Of a stretch of 64,000 nucleotides of DNA, positions 8,762 through 16,567 are shown one piece after another. The stretch is from Bryobacterales bacterium (GTDB taxonomy: Bacteria > Acidobacteriota > Terriglobia > Bryobacterales > Bryobacteraceae). The notes beneath the pieces were generated by a model, which was given only the letters and a program-made list of their open reading frames with translations, was not told where the DNA came from and made no database searches. Made by a program: the position numbers and the translations under genes. The stretch spans positions 1 to 64,000 of the forward strand of contig JAHCHD010000003.1 in the NCBI GenBank assembly GCA_026129915.1, given 5' to 3'. Each line of letters opens with the position of its first letter. Position 1 is the stretch's first letter.

Positions 8762-9574
8762 ATGAACGGCAGGAAACTTCGCAAGGTAATGCATGATGGG
8801 CAATGCGTGTTCGGCACGCTCATCACCACACCCTCGCCGCACTGGCCGGTAGCCGTGCGGGACACAGGAGTAGATTTCGTATTCATTGACACCGAACACA
8901 TCCCGCTCGAACGCACCACGCTGGCATGGATGTGCCGCACGTACTCCGCCTTGGATGTAGCGCCAATCGTGCGCATTCCCTCACCCGACCCTTACGCCGC
9001 ATGCGTAGCTCTTGACGGCGGAGCGGAGGGCCTCGTGGCCCCGTATGTAGAGACAGCCGAGGAAGCCCGCTTGTTGGTAGGCGCGGTTCGTCACCGGCCA
9101 TTGAAGGGTTCCCTGCTCAAGCGCATCACGCACCAGGGCGAAACCCCGGAAGAGCCGCTAGGCAGCTACATCGAGGAGCGCTGCGCGGGAAACATTCTTC
9201 TTCTGAATATCGAGAGTGTCCCGGCCATTGAGTCCCTGGATGCAGTTCTCGCCGTGCCCGGCTTCGACGGCGTGCTGATCGGCCCGCACGACCTCTCATG
9301 CAGCCTTGGCGTGCCCGAGCAGTATGAACATCCGCGCTTCCTGGAAGCGGTAGAGACCATCCTGCGCAAGGCGCGCAGCCGCGGCTACAGCGCCGGAATT
9401 CACTACTGGCGGGGTGTGGAGCCCTTACTCCACTGGATAAGGCAGGGCGCCAATTTCATCGTTCACTCAGCCGACATTACCCTCTTCACCGACGCCATGC
9501 ATCGCGATCTGAAGCACTACCGCGAAGCCGCGGGCGACGCCGCGCCGGCCATCCCGAATCCCATCAACATCTAA
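8762..9574 (+). CDS. HpcH/HpaI-family class II aldolase
   Basis: A 270-residue metal-dependent pyruvate-type aldolase. Visible family motifs are FIDTEH (residues 41-46), the catalytic arginine in VRIPS (Arg71), the metal-site region LNIES, and the GPHDLS loop. Members cleave 2-keto-3-deoxy sugar acids or 4-hydroxy-2-oxo acids to pyruvate plus an aldehyde. The ATG at 8762 is preferred because AGAGGATAAC lies just upstream and the shorter N-terminus fits the family. This is the second true pyruvate aldolase in the cluster, of a different fold from the NAL-type enzyme 2 kb upstream. The locus may therefore process two distinct keto-acids, or two steps of one pathway. Cytoplasmic. Confidence 0.85.
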   Translation: MNGRKLRKVMHDGQCVFGTLITTPSPHWPVAVRDTGVDFVFIDTEHIPLERTTLAWMCRTYSALDVAPIVRIPSPDPYAACVALDGGAEGLVAPYVETAEEARLLVGAVRHRPLKGSLLKRITHQGETPEEPLGSYIEERCAGNILLLNIESVPAIESLDAVLAVPGFDGVLIGPHDLSCSLGVPEQYEHPRFLEAVETILRKARSRGYSAGIHYWRGVEPLLHWIRQGANFIVHSADITLFTDAMHRDLKHYREAAGDAAPAIPNPINI

Positions 9575-9596
9575 GAAGTATCCAGGAGACAGCTAT

Positions 9597-10715
9597 ATGC
9601 CCGCAACACGCCGCCAACTACTGAGAGCCGCTCTGGCCGCGGGGTTCAGCTACGGTGTATGCGCTCGCGCTAGCGTCGCCGCCGAGGAAATCGCGATTTG
9701 GAAAGCGGGCGAAGGTGGCTATCATACCTATCGCATCCCCGCCCTTCTGACAACAAAGCGCGGGACCCTGCTGGCCTTCTGCGAAGGGCGCCGGGACAAC
9801 TCCCGCGACCATGGCGACATCGACATCCTGGTGAAGCGCAGCACGGACGGAGGGCGCACGTGGTCACCTCACCAGATCGTTTACGAGGAAGGTGGCGACA
9901 GTAAAGTCACGATTGGGAATCCCTGCCCCGTGGTGGAGGAACGCACCGGCACCATCTGGCTGCCCTTCAATCGTGAGAACGACGCCGTCCTCATCACCAG
10001 CAGCACAGACGACGGGCGTACATGGGCAAAGCCCGCTGACATCACGGCGTCTGTAAAGAAGCCCGGCTGGACCTGGTATGCCGCAGGACCTGGCACAGGC
10101 ATCCAGATTCGCGCAGGGCGCTATCGCGGCCGCGTGGTGATTCCCTGCGACCATCGCGAGAAAGTCGACGGCCAGGACGTAAAGATGTCGCACGTCTTCT
10201 ATAGCGACGACCGCGGCAAGACATGGAAGCTGGGCGGCACAGTGGGGTTGCACACGGACGAGTGTCAGGTGGCCGAAACTGCCGGCGGCAACCTCATCAT
10301 CAATATGCGCAATTACTGGGAGCGCGATGGGAAGCAGCCTGAAAAGGGAGGCATGCGCGCCATCTCCCGCAGCACGGATGGCGGCCTCACCTGGTCGCCG
10401 CTGGAGTTTCACTCCCAACTCATCGAGCCGGTGTGCCAGGCCAGCCTGCTTCGGCACCCAAAGCCAAGGGGTGGGGGAAAGCTGATGCTCTTCTCGAATC
10501 CTGCTGACCGCCAGAAGCGCGTCCGCATGACCATCCGGCAGAGCCGCGACGAAGGAAGAACATGGCCCGTGCAGAAGATCATCCATGAGGGTCCCTCGGC
10601 GTACTCTTCTCTGGCGATCCTGCCGGAGGGTCATCTCGGCATCCTCTATGAACGTGGCGCCCAGAGTGCCTATGAATCCCTCACCTTTTCTCGACTCCCG
10701 CTGGAGGTCTGGTAA
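9597..10715 (+). CDS. Exported sialidase-fold (GH33/BNR) protein
   Basis: A 372-residue six-bladed propeller protein with a twin-arginine signal (ATRRQLLRAALAAG) ending near the Ala-rich region at about 28. It has YRIP (arginine of the carboxylate-binding triad) and five Asp boxes (STDGGRTW, STDDGRTW, SDDRGKTW, STDGGLTW, SRDEGRTW). EPVCQAS matches the glutamate-containing loop common in bacterial sialidases. It differs in export route from the lipoprotein sialidase at 2078, so the two may act in different compartments or on different linkages. It is the last gene of the locus. The following 65 bases lead into the promoter of the B12 operon with no clear terminator. Confidence 0.87.
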   Translation: MPATRRQLLRAALAAGFSYGVCARASVAAEEIAIWKAGEGGYHTYRIPALLTTKRGTLLAFCEGRRDNSRDHGDIDILVKRSTDGGRTWSPHQIVYEEGGDSKVTIGNPCPVVEERTGTIWLPFNRENDAVLITSSTDDGRTWAKPADITASVKKPGWTWYAAGPGTGIQIRAGRYRGRVVIPCDHREKVDGQDVKMSHVFYSDDRGKTWKLGGTVGLHTDECQVAETAGGNLIINMRNYWERDGKQPEKGGMRAISRSTDGGLTWSPLEFHSQLIEPVCQASLLRHPKPRGGGKLMLFSNPADRQKRVRMTIRQSRDEGRTWPVQKIIHEGPSAYSSLAILPEGHLGILYERGAQSAYESLTFSRLPLEVW

Positions 10716-10780
10716 CCATCGGCATATTGGCGAGAATGTTCAACGTCATCGAACTTTCGCGCCCAAAAATTCGATCCTGC

Positions 10781-10809
10781 TTGACGGTTCTCGGCGCTCA
10801 TGCTACGTT
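10781..10809 (+). promoter_or_regulatory. Sigma-70-type promoter of the B12 operon
   Basis: TTGACG at 10781-10786 is followed by a 17-base spacer and TACGTT at 10804-10809. The predicted transcription start, about seven bases later, falls at the first base of the riboswitch closing helix (10817). That alignment is the main reason for the call. The -10 is weak. Confidence 0.5.
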
Positions 10810-10816
10810 GAAATGT

Positions 10817-11002
10817 CCTCGGGTGCCCGATTGGGCATAACAGGGAAGCCGGTGCGAATCCGGCGCGGTCCCGCCACTGTGATGGAGGCGGCTGTTTCAT
10901 TGAAGCCACTTGGGTGCCTGCACTCCAGGGAAGGCGAAGCAGCCAGCGACGATGGGCGATGCGCTCTCGACGCCACCTCTCAGCCAGGAGACCTACCTGA
11001 GG
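10817..11002 (+). ncRNA. Cobalamin (B12) riboswitch aptamer
   Basis: The conserved core is plainly visible. GGGAAGCCGG and the matching pairing strand lie near 10843-10864, CCCGCCACTGTGA near 10870-10882, and the B12 box GCCAGGAGACCTACC near 10983-10997. The closing helix P1 pairs CCTCGGGT (10817-10824) with ACCTGAGG (10995-11002), allowing one G-U pair. Adenosyl- or other cobalamin binding would be expected to repress the downstream uptake genes btuF-btuC-btuD and the TonB receptor. The about 245-base gap to the first gene is long, and the likely expression platform is the start-codon hairpin at 11229-11251. Confidence 0.93.
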
Positions 11003-11228
11003 CGAAATGGCTGACTTTCTGCGGAGCACGGAAAGAATGCGAATGAACCTCATTCCCATCCTGACATCTCAAAGAAGCCCCCGCCCTGTGTTGTGGGAAG
11101 TCTGCCGTCCAATGCCGGAGGTAGCCGCCCATGCACATTGTGTGTTTCGTATCCGTTAACTCACATGCCTGCCCGGCGGATCTGTGTCCACGGCCCGTGC
11201 GCCTTGCGCCCCAACGGCAGACCTTGGC
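11003..11228 (+). other. Riboswitch-to-btuF leader
   Basis: About 225 bases between aptamer and first gene. No convincing intrinsic terminator is present. A short hairpin GAATGA/TCATTC occurs near 11041-11055. Small open frames here lack Shine-Dalgarno sites or recognisable products, so I do not call a gene. Confidence 0.5.
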
Positions 11229-11251
11229 ATCATGCGAGGTGCTCGCATGAT
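11229..11251 (+). promoter_or_regulatory. Perfect 10-bp hairpin over the btuF start
   Basis: ATCATGCGAG (11229-11238), a three-base loop GTG, and CTCGCATGAT (11242-11251) pair perfectly. The structure contains the GAGGT Shine-Dalgarno-like bases and the ATG at 11247. In RNA it would block ribosome access, making it the natural candidate for translational output of the cobalamin riboswitch. Confidence 0.65.
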
Positions 11252-12242
11252 TCGTTCCTGGTTGGCCCAGGCGGGCCGGGCTCCGCTGGCACTGCTTGCT
11301 TCCGCGCTTCTTATGCTCGCCCTCATTGGTTGGCTTGCGCCCACAGCCGGTGTGGCCAAGGCCAACCGTATCGATAACGACGGCCCACCCCCCTTTGAAG
11401 GCGGCCCCGACACTTGGCCGCGCACCCTGAAGGACTTCGACGATTTCGCCGTGAGAATCGAACAGCCCCCGCAGCGGGTGGTTTCCCAGTACTGGTCAAT
11501 CGACGAGTTTCTTTACACCCTTCTTCCCCCGGAAGATGTGGTGGGCGTCAGCGAAACTGCCTACCTGCCGGGCGTCAGCAATGTGCTCAACGAAGTGGAA
11601 CGCTTCAAGCCCGTGGTGGCTTCGGATCCTGAGCGGGTTATGCGCACGCTACCTGACTTGGTAGTGGTGGCAAGCAGCGCCCGCGCGGACTACACGGCGC
11701 TTCTGCGCTCCACAGGTGTCCCCGTTTACCGGCTGGCCACTACCTTTACCACCCTTCATCAAATTGCAGATACCATTCGCGCCCTCGGCTACCTTACCGG
11801 CAGCGAAGACGAAGCCCACCGTGCGCATTCAGCATTCCTGTCGGCTGTCGATCACGCACGGCGCAGCCGGCCTCCAGGAATGCCGCCACCACGAGTCTTG
11901 GGGCTTGGGGGCACCTTCAGTTACGGAAGCAAGACCTTGTTTCACGACATCGTCACCACCGTGGGCGCCACCAACGTAGGCGCGGAAGGCGGCCTGGAGG
12001 GCTACCGACCGGTGAATTCAGAACAGATTCTGCGATGGAACCCCGAGTGGATACTGCTCTCGGCGGAACAGGGCAAGGAACAGCAAGTCCGGCAGCGCGT
12101 GCTGGACGACCCCGCCATCGCCCTTACGCAGGCCGCGCAACAGGGGCGTATCCTGGTTTTCGACTCGCGTGTGTTCATGCCCATGTCCCCCTACACACGG
12201 CACTTTCTGGAGGCGCTTCCCCGCGAGTTATATGGCAACTAG
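11247..12242 (+). CDS. btuF: Cobalamin ABC transporter substrate-binding protein (BtuF-like)
   Basis: A 331-residue periplasmic binding protein of the BtuF/FecB class III fold. The helical-backbone layout is visible: beta-strand QRVVSQYWSIDEFLYTLLP near residue 75, VGVSETAY, DLVVVASS, and a C-terminal lobe with NAEG-like and NSEQILRWNPEWIL segments. The start at 11247 is chosen because GAGGT lies 7 bases upstream and a good signal peptide with a hydrophobic core follows. An in-frame ATG at 11232 is the alternative, and both lie in the hairpin. It is the first gene after the cobalamin riboswitch, followed by overlapping permease and ATPase genes, which assigns the ligand as a cobalamin or corrinoid rather than a siderophore. 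Confidence 0.85.
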   Translation: MIRSWLAQAGRAPLALLASALLMLALIGWLAPTAGVAKANRIDNDGPPPFEGGPDTWPRTLKDFDDFAVRIEQPPQRVVSQYWSIDEFLYTLLPPEDVVGVSETAYLPGVSNVLNEVERFKPVVASDPERVMRTLPDLVVVASSARADYTALLRSTGVPVYRLATTFTTLHQIADTIRALGYLTGSEDEAHRAHSAFLSAVDHARRSRPPGMPPPRVLGLGGTFSYGSKTLFHDIVTTVGATNVGAEGGLEGYRPVNSEQILRWNPEWILLSAEQGKEQQVRQRVLDDPAIALTQAAQQGRILVFDSRVFMPMSPYTRHFLEALPRELYGN

Positions 12243-13281
12243 TTCCACCCGATTGGGAATCTATTACGGTGTTATCGGCCCCTTGCTCCTGTTCAGCATG
12301 GTGGCGGCGGTAGGCATTGGCAGCACGGAACTCCCTTGGGAAACCATTGTGCGCGTGCTGGGTGCGAAGCTGTTGCCTGCCGGCTGGGTGGACACCAGCG
12401 GCATCACTAAGGCCGACGACGTCATCGTCTGGATGATCCGCCTGCCACGCGCGCTGGTGGCGGCTTTCGTGGGGGCGGGCCTCGCGCTAGCGGGCGCGGT
12501 AATGCAAGGTTTGTTTCGCAACCCTCTGGCTGAGCCGGGTCTGGCGGGTGCTGGCTCCGGCGCGGTTCTGGGCGCGGTGCTGGCCTTCGTGGCCGGGTGG
12601 AGCGCCACCAACGTCATCAGCCTTCCAGCCTGTGCCATTGCGGGCGCCTTGCTATCGCTGCTGCTGGTCTACTCAATGGCTACCCGAGCGGGAATCACCC
12701 CGGTATCCACGCTGTTGCTGGCGGGTATCGCCGTGAGTTCTCTGTTGACGGCCGTTTCCAGCTTGCTTCTGTCGCTGAACATCGTGAATTGGCAGATTGC
12801 TCAAGAGATCGTGTTCTGGATGATGGGCGGACTGGAATCCCGCACCTGGACCCACGTGTGGCTCTGCGGTCCATTGGTGGCGCTGGGCTCCGTGGTGTCT
12901 GTATTCCACGCCCGTGAACTCGACCTGATGCAGCAAGGCGAAGATGTAGCCGCTGCCTTCGGCGTGGACGTCGAGAGCACGAAGCGCACGCTGATTCTTC
13001 TGGCCGCCCTGCTTACCGGGGCAAGCGTGGCCGTTGCCGGCTCAGTGGCTTTTGTGGGGTTGGTGGTGCCGCATGCGGTACGGATGGTGCTAGGACCTTC
13101 CTCGCGGACGCTGCTGCCTGCCAGTGCACTGGGGGGCGCTATCTTCCTGGTGCTCTGTGACCTTTTCGCGCGCACCGTAGACCCGCCCACGGAGCTGCGT
13201 CTGGGCGTGGTAACCGCCCTTACTGGCGGACCGGTATTCATTTGGCTGCTGATGCGGCGCTACCGCGAGGTGAGCGCATGA
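12232..13281 (+). CDS. btuC: Cobalamin ABC transporter permease (BtuC-like)
   Basis: A 349-residue FecCD/BtuC-family inner-membrane permease with about ten hydrophobic helices. Family motifs are RLPRALVAAFVGAGLALAG and MQGLFRNPLAEPGLAG in the first half. The cytoplasmic coupling region GEDVAAAFGVDVE is in the second half, and VGLVVPHAVRM comes near the end. The ATG at 12232 overlaps the btuF stop by 11 bases and is preferred over an opening further upstream inside btuF. It would form the BtuC2D2 channel with the ATPase encoded next. Expression is expected to follow the riboswitch. Confidence 0.9.
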   Translation: MATSSTRLGIYYGVIGPLLLFSMVAAVGIGSTELPWETIVRVLGAKLLPAGWVDTSGITKADDVIVWMIRLPRALVAAFVGAGLALAGAVMQGLFRNPLAEPGLAGAGSGAVLGAVLAFVAGWSATNVISLPACAIAGALLSLLLVYSMATRAGITPVSTLLLAGIAVSSLLTAVSSLLLSLNIVNWQIAQEIVFWMMGGLESRTWTHVWLCGPLVALGSVVSVFHARELDLMQQGEDVAAAFGVDVESTKRTLILLAALLTGASVAVAGSVAFVGLVVPHAVRMVLGPSSRTLLPASALGGAIFLVLCDLFARTVDPPTELRLGVVTALTGGPVFIWLLMRRYREVSA

Positions 13282-14066
13282 GCACGCTGCTGGAAGCGCG
13301 TTCCATATCGGTGAGCCGCGGCGGATGCCCGCTTCTGCAAGAGGCGACCCTCAGCTTGCACCCGTCTGATTTCGTGGTGATTGCCGGTCCCAACGGCAGC
13401 GGCAAGAGCACCTTACTGCGTGCGCTGGCGGGCATCTGGCCGGTGTCGGCGGGCGAGGTGTTGCTGGAAGGACAGCCGCTTGCCAGCCACAGCCGCAGAC
13501 AAGTGGCCCGGCTGCTCTCCTATGTTCCGCAGGACACCCGCATGGATTTTGGATTTACCGTGCGAGAGATCGTTACCATGGGGCGGCATCCCCACATTGC
13601 CCGATTTGCCGCGGAAACCACCCGCGACCGTGACGCCATCGAGCAGGGCATGGCGCTTTGCGATGTCGGCCACCTCCGCAATCGCTCCGTAAACACGCTC
13701 TCCGGCGGCGAGCGCCAGCGTGTGCTGATTGCCCGCTGCCTGGCCGCGGAACCGCGATGCATTCTGCTGGACGAACCCACGGCCAGCCTTGACCTCGAAC
13801 ATGCCCTGGGCATCTTCGCGCTAGCCCAGCGCCTCGCATCCCAGGGCCGCGCCGTGGCCATGGCCACACACGACCTCAACAGCGGCCTGCGCTTCGCACC
13901 TTTGGTGGTGCTGCTCAGCCAAGGCCGCGTAGCGCACAGCGGGCCTTCGGGCGATGCTCTTCCTCAGTCTGTCCTCGAACAGGTGTTCGGGGTTCGCACG
14001 GAACGCCTCACCGACGCCGCCGGCGCACCACATTATCTCTTTCATCGCAAGGATATTCATACATGA
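13278..14066 (+). CDS. btuD: Cobalamin ABC transporter ATP-binding protein (BtuD-like)
   Basis: A 262-residue ABC ATPase. Walker A GPNGSGKST is at 37-45, the Q-loop in YVPQDT, the signature LSGGERQR at 141-148, Walker B ILLDEP at about 162-167, and the H-loop histidine in MATHDLNS. The ATG lies in an ATGA overlap with btuC, and the stop overlaps the next gene start in the same way, so the operon is tightly coupled. It powers import through the BtuC-like permease. Length and domain content are normal for FecE/BtuD-type subunits. Confidence 0.92.
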   Translation: MSTLLEARSISVSRGGCPLLQEATLSLHPSDFVVIAGPNGSGKSTLLRALAGIWPVSAGEVLLEGQPLASHSRRQVARLLSYVPQDTRMDFGFTVREIVTMGRHPHIARFAAETTRDRDAIEQGMALCDVGHLRNRSVNTLSGGERQRVLIARCLAAEPRCILLDEPTASLDLEHALGIFALAQRLASQGRAVAMATHDLNSGLRFAPLVVLLSQGRVAHSGPSGDALPQSVLEQVFGVRTERLTDAAGAPHYLFHRKDIHT

Positions 14067-16498
14067 TTCGGTTATTTTCTCTAGTTCTGTTCGCCTGTCT
14101 GCTATCGCTCGCGCAGCCGAAAGGTAGCTTGTGGGGTTCCATCGTCGACCCTGATGGCGCTGCCGTGCCGGAAGCCCGCGTCCAGCTCTACCGGCCGGAA
14201 AGCCAGGGGCGGCTGGCGACATCCACCGATTCCTCGGGCAACTACGCCTTCCGGCAGTTGCAGGCAGGGCGCTACATTCTCGAAATCAACAAACGCGGCT
14301 TTGGCGTTACCAGCCAGTCTGTCGTTATCTCAGACAATGCGGACGAACGGCTCGATGTGGAGCTCTCCGTTCAGGGAGTCCCGCAGACTGTAGTGGTAAC
14401 CGCCACGGATACCCCCCTCACCATGGATGAGATCTCGAAGGCGGTGAGCGTGGTCTCAAGCAGCGAGATCCAGAGCCGTAACGAGTTTTCCGTCGCGGAA
14501 GCCTTGCGCACCGTACCCGGCATCCAAGTACTGAACCTTGGCGGACCTGGGCAGCAGACCACGCTTCGCACGCGCGGACTGCGCCCTGATGCCACTGCGG
14601 TGCTGGTGGATGGGCTGCGTTTTCGCGATGCCTCCAGCCTACAATCGGACGCGAGCTCGCTGCTGGCCTCAATGAATCTAGTGGGCGCAGACCGCGTGGA
14701 AGTGTTGCGCGGCTCGGGTTCCTCCATCTATGGCACCAACGCCGTGGGGGGAGCCGTGAATGTAATTACACAGGATGGGGGGGCGCCCACCCGCGCCAGC
14801 CTTCTCACCGAAGGGGGCAGCCTGGGCCTCTTCCGCGGGCGCGCCAGCTTGGGCGGAGGTGCCCTGCAGGATCGCCTGCGCTATTCGGGCAGTGTTCTGC
14901 ATCTGAACGTCGTAAATGGCGTGGACGGCAACGACGCGGCCCGCAGCACCGGCGGTCAGGGGTTCCTTCGTTACGACCTTGCGCCCACCATGAACCTCAC
15001 CGGTCGCGTGTGGGCCTCCGATGACTTTGTGCAAACGAACGCCGGGCCTACCACTGCGGGCGTACCTGCCGCGAACTTCCCCAGCCAGGGCAACGTCCCC
15101 GTGCGCCTCCTATCGCCCGCAAATGTGCGCCTCTTTGAGGCAGGCGGCCAGGCGGACTTTACGGGAGTGACACTCATCCCTGGCCGCGACGATCCAGACG
15201 CCCGTCGCGCCACACGCTTCGCTACCACAGCTCTAGTCTTCCGCCACGCACTCACGCCGCGCATGAACTGGCAGACCAGCTACCAGCGCATGCATAGCTG
15301 GCGAGTGTTTGAAGATGGCCCGGGCGGTTCCGGCTTTCAGCCGCAAGCCAACAGTTTCAGCAACTACGTAGGTGATATCGATACCGTGGATGTACGCGGA
15401 ACCGCTTTGCTGGCTCCATGGTTCACCATTACCGGGGGATACGAGTTTGAGCGCGAAGCCTATTTCGACAAGCAAGACAACAACCTTCCTGGCAATAACC
15501 GCGTCGCCACTCAAACCAACATCCGGCAGGACGCCAACTCCGCCTACTTCTCGTCGCAGATTGGTCTGCTCGACCGGCGGCTGCAGGTGGTGGCCTCAGG
15601 GCGCGGGCAGTTCTTCACGCTGGCACGGCCTCGCTTCCAGCTCACCGGAATAGCGAACAACTACCAGACAGTCCCGCTCGAAGCGCCCCCGAAAGCCCTC
15701 ACTGGCGATCTCTCGGTTTCTTACCTCGTCAGCCAGACCAACACCAAAGTTCGCGCCCACGCAGGCAACGCCTATCGCGCGCCTTCTCTCTATGAGCGCT
15801 TCGGCGGAGGATTTGGCGCGATTCCCGCCACCGGCGAAATTAGCTTCACCCCGTATGGTGACCCGCGGCTCTCGCCCGACCGCTACAACAACGTCGACGC
15901 CGGCATCGACCAATACCTTTTTGGCAACCGAGTCCGCGCCTCCGCCACCTGGTTCTACACGCGCGTGGTGTCCGTCACAGGCTTCGACTTCAGTGGCGCC
16001 ATTAACCCGGCCACTGACCCTTACGGCCGCTTCATCGGCTATATCAACGGCGCGGGCGGCATCTCACGCGGCGTGGAACTGGGTGTGGAAGCGAAACCTG
16101 CTCGCGGCACCATCATCAACTTCGCCTACACCCACGTGAAGGCTGGGCAGGACCGCGACATCAGCGTGCCAGGCTTCTTTCGCCCGGCGCGGGTGCATGA
16201 GCACGTGACCAGTTTCATGGTTTCCCACGATTGGACGCGCAGGCTCAACACCACCGTCGACTACTTTCACATGTCCGGAGCCTACGACTTCTACTTTGCA
16301 GTGGACCGCTCACGGGCTTTCCTGAACCCTGGCTTCCAGAAAACCGACGTGGTGGCAAGCTACCTCGTGTGGGAAGGGGAACGGCGCTCTGCCAGGGTCT
16401 ACGGCAAAGTGGACAACGTCTTTGACCAGACCTACTACCACGCGGGGTTTCTGGCTCCCGGCGCTACGGGCCTGGTGGGGCTGCAATTGCAGTTCTAA
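14063..16498 (+). CDS. TonB-dependent outer-membrane receptor of the B12 operon
   Basis: An 811-residue receptor. It has a signal peptide, then a carboxypeptidase-regulatory-like beta-sandwich (about 20-100, GSIVDPDGAAVPEARV). The plug (about 125-240) carries the VLVDGLRFRD and VEVLRGSGSSIYGTNAVGGAVN segments typical of TonB receptors. The 22-strand barrel ends in Phe (LQLQF). It is translationally coupled to btuD by an ATGA overlap and lies under a cobalamin riboswitch, so it is the functional counterpart of BtuB. The extra N-terminal sandwich is not found in enteric BtuB and is typical of Acidobacteriota/Bacteroidota receptors. No TonB/ExbBD genes are in the window. Confidence 0.88.
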   Translation: MIRLFSLVLFACLLSLAQPKGSLWGSIVDPDGAAVPEARVQLYRPESQGRLATSTDSSGNYAFRQLQAGRYILEINKRGFGVTSQSVVISDNADERLDVELSVQGVPQTVVVTATDTPLTMDEISKAVSVVSSSEIQSRNEFSVAEALRTVPGIQVLNLGGPGQQTTLRTRGLRPDATAVLVDGLRFRDASSLQSDASSLLASMNLVGADRVEVLRGSGSSIYGTNAVGGAVNVITQDGGAPTRASLLTEGGSLGLFRGRASLGGGALQDRLRYSGSVLHLNVVNGVDGNDAARSTGGQGFLRYDLAPTMNLTGRVWASDDFVQTNAGPTTAGVPAANFPSQGNVPVRLLSPANVRLFEAGGQADFTGVTLIPGRDDPDARRATRFATTALVFRHALTPRMNWQTSYQRMHSWRVFEDGPGGSGFQPQANSFSNYVGDIDTVDVRGTALLAPWFTITGGYEFEREAYFDKQDNNLPGNNRVATQTNIRQDANSAYFSSQIGLLDRRLQVVASGRGQFFTLARPRFQLTGIANNYQTVPLEAPPKALTGDLSVSYLVSQTNTKVRAHAGNAYRAPSLYERFGGGFGAIPATGEISFTPYGDPRLSPDRYNNVDAGIDQYLFGNRVRASATWFYTRVVSVTGFDFSGAINPATDPYGRFIGYINGAGGISRGVELGVEAKPARGTIINFAYTHVKAGQDRDISVPGFFRPARVHEHVTSFMVSHDWTRRLNTTVDYFHMSGAYDFYFAVDRSRAFLNPGFQKTDVVASYLVWEGERRSARVYGKVDNVFDQTYYHAGFLAPGATGLVGLQLQF

Positions 16499-16516
16499 AC
16501 CCAACCACACGGAGAA

Positions 16517-16546
16517 GGGCCGGCGCTGCATGCAGAGTGCCGGCCC
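16517..16546. terminator. Hairpin between convergent genes
   Basis: GGGCCGGC (16517-16524) and GCCGGCCC (16539-16546) form a perfect 8-bp GC-rich stem with a 14-base loop. It lies between the receptor stop and the convergent oxidoreductase gene. No long T-run follows, so termination may be weak or factor-assisted. Confidence 0.55.
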
Positions 16547-16567
16547 ATCTTAGGAACGCCCTGCAGG

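Noticed and set aside
11093-11377. Small ORF in the riboswitch leader
   Set aside because: It overlaps the btuF start in another frame and has no recognisable product or ribosome site.
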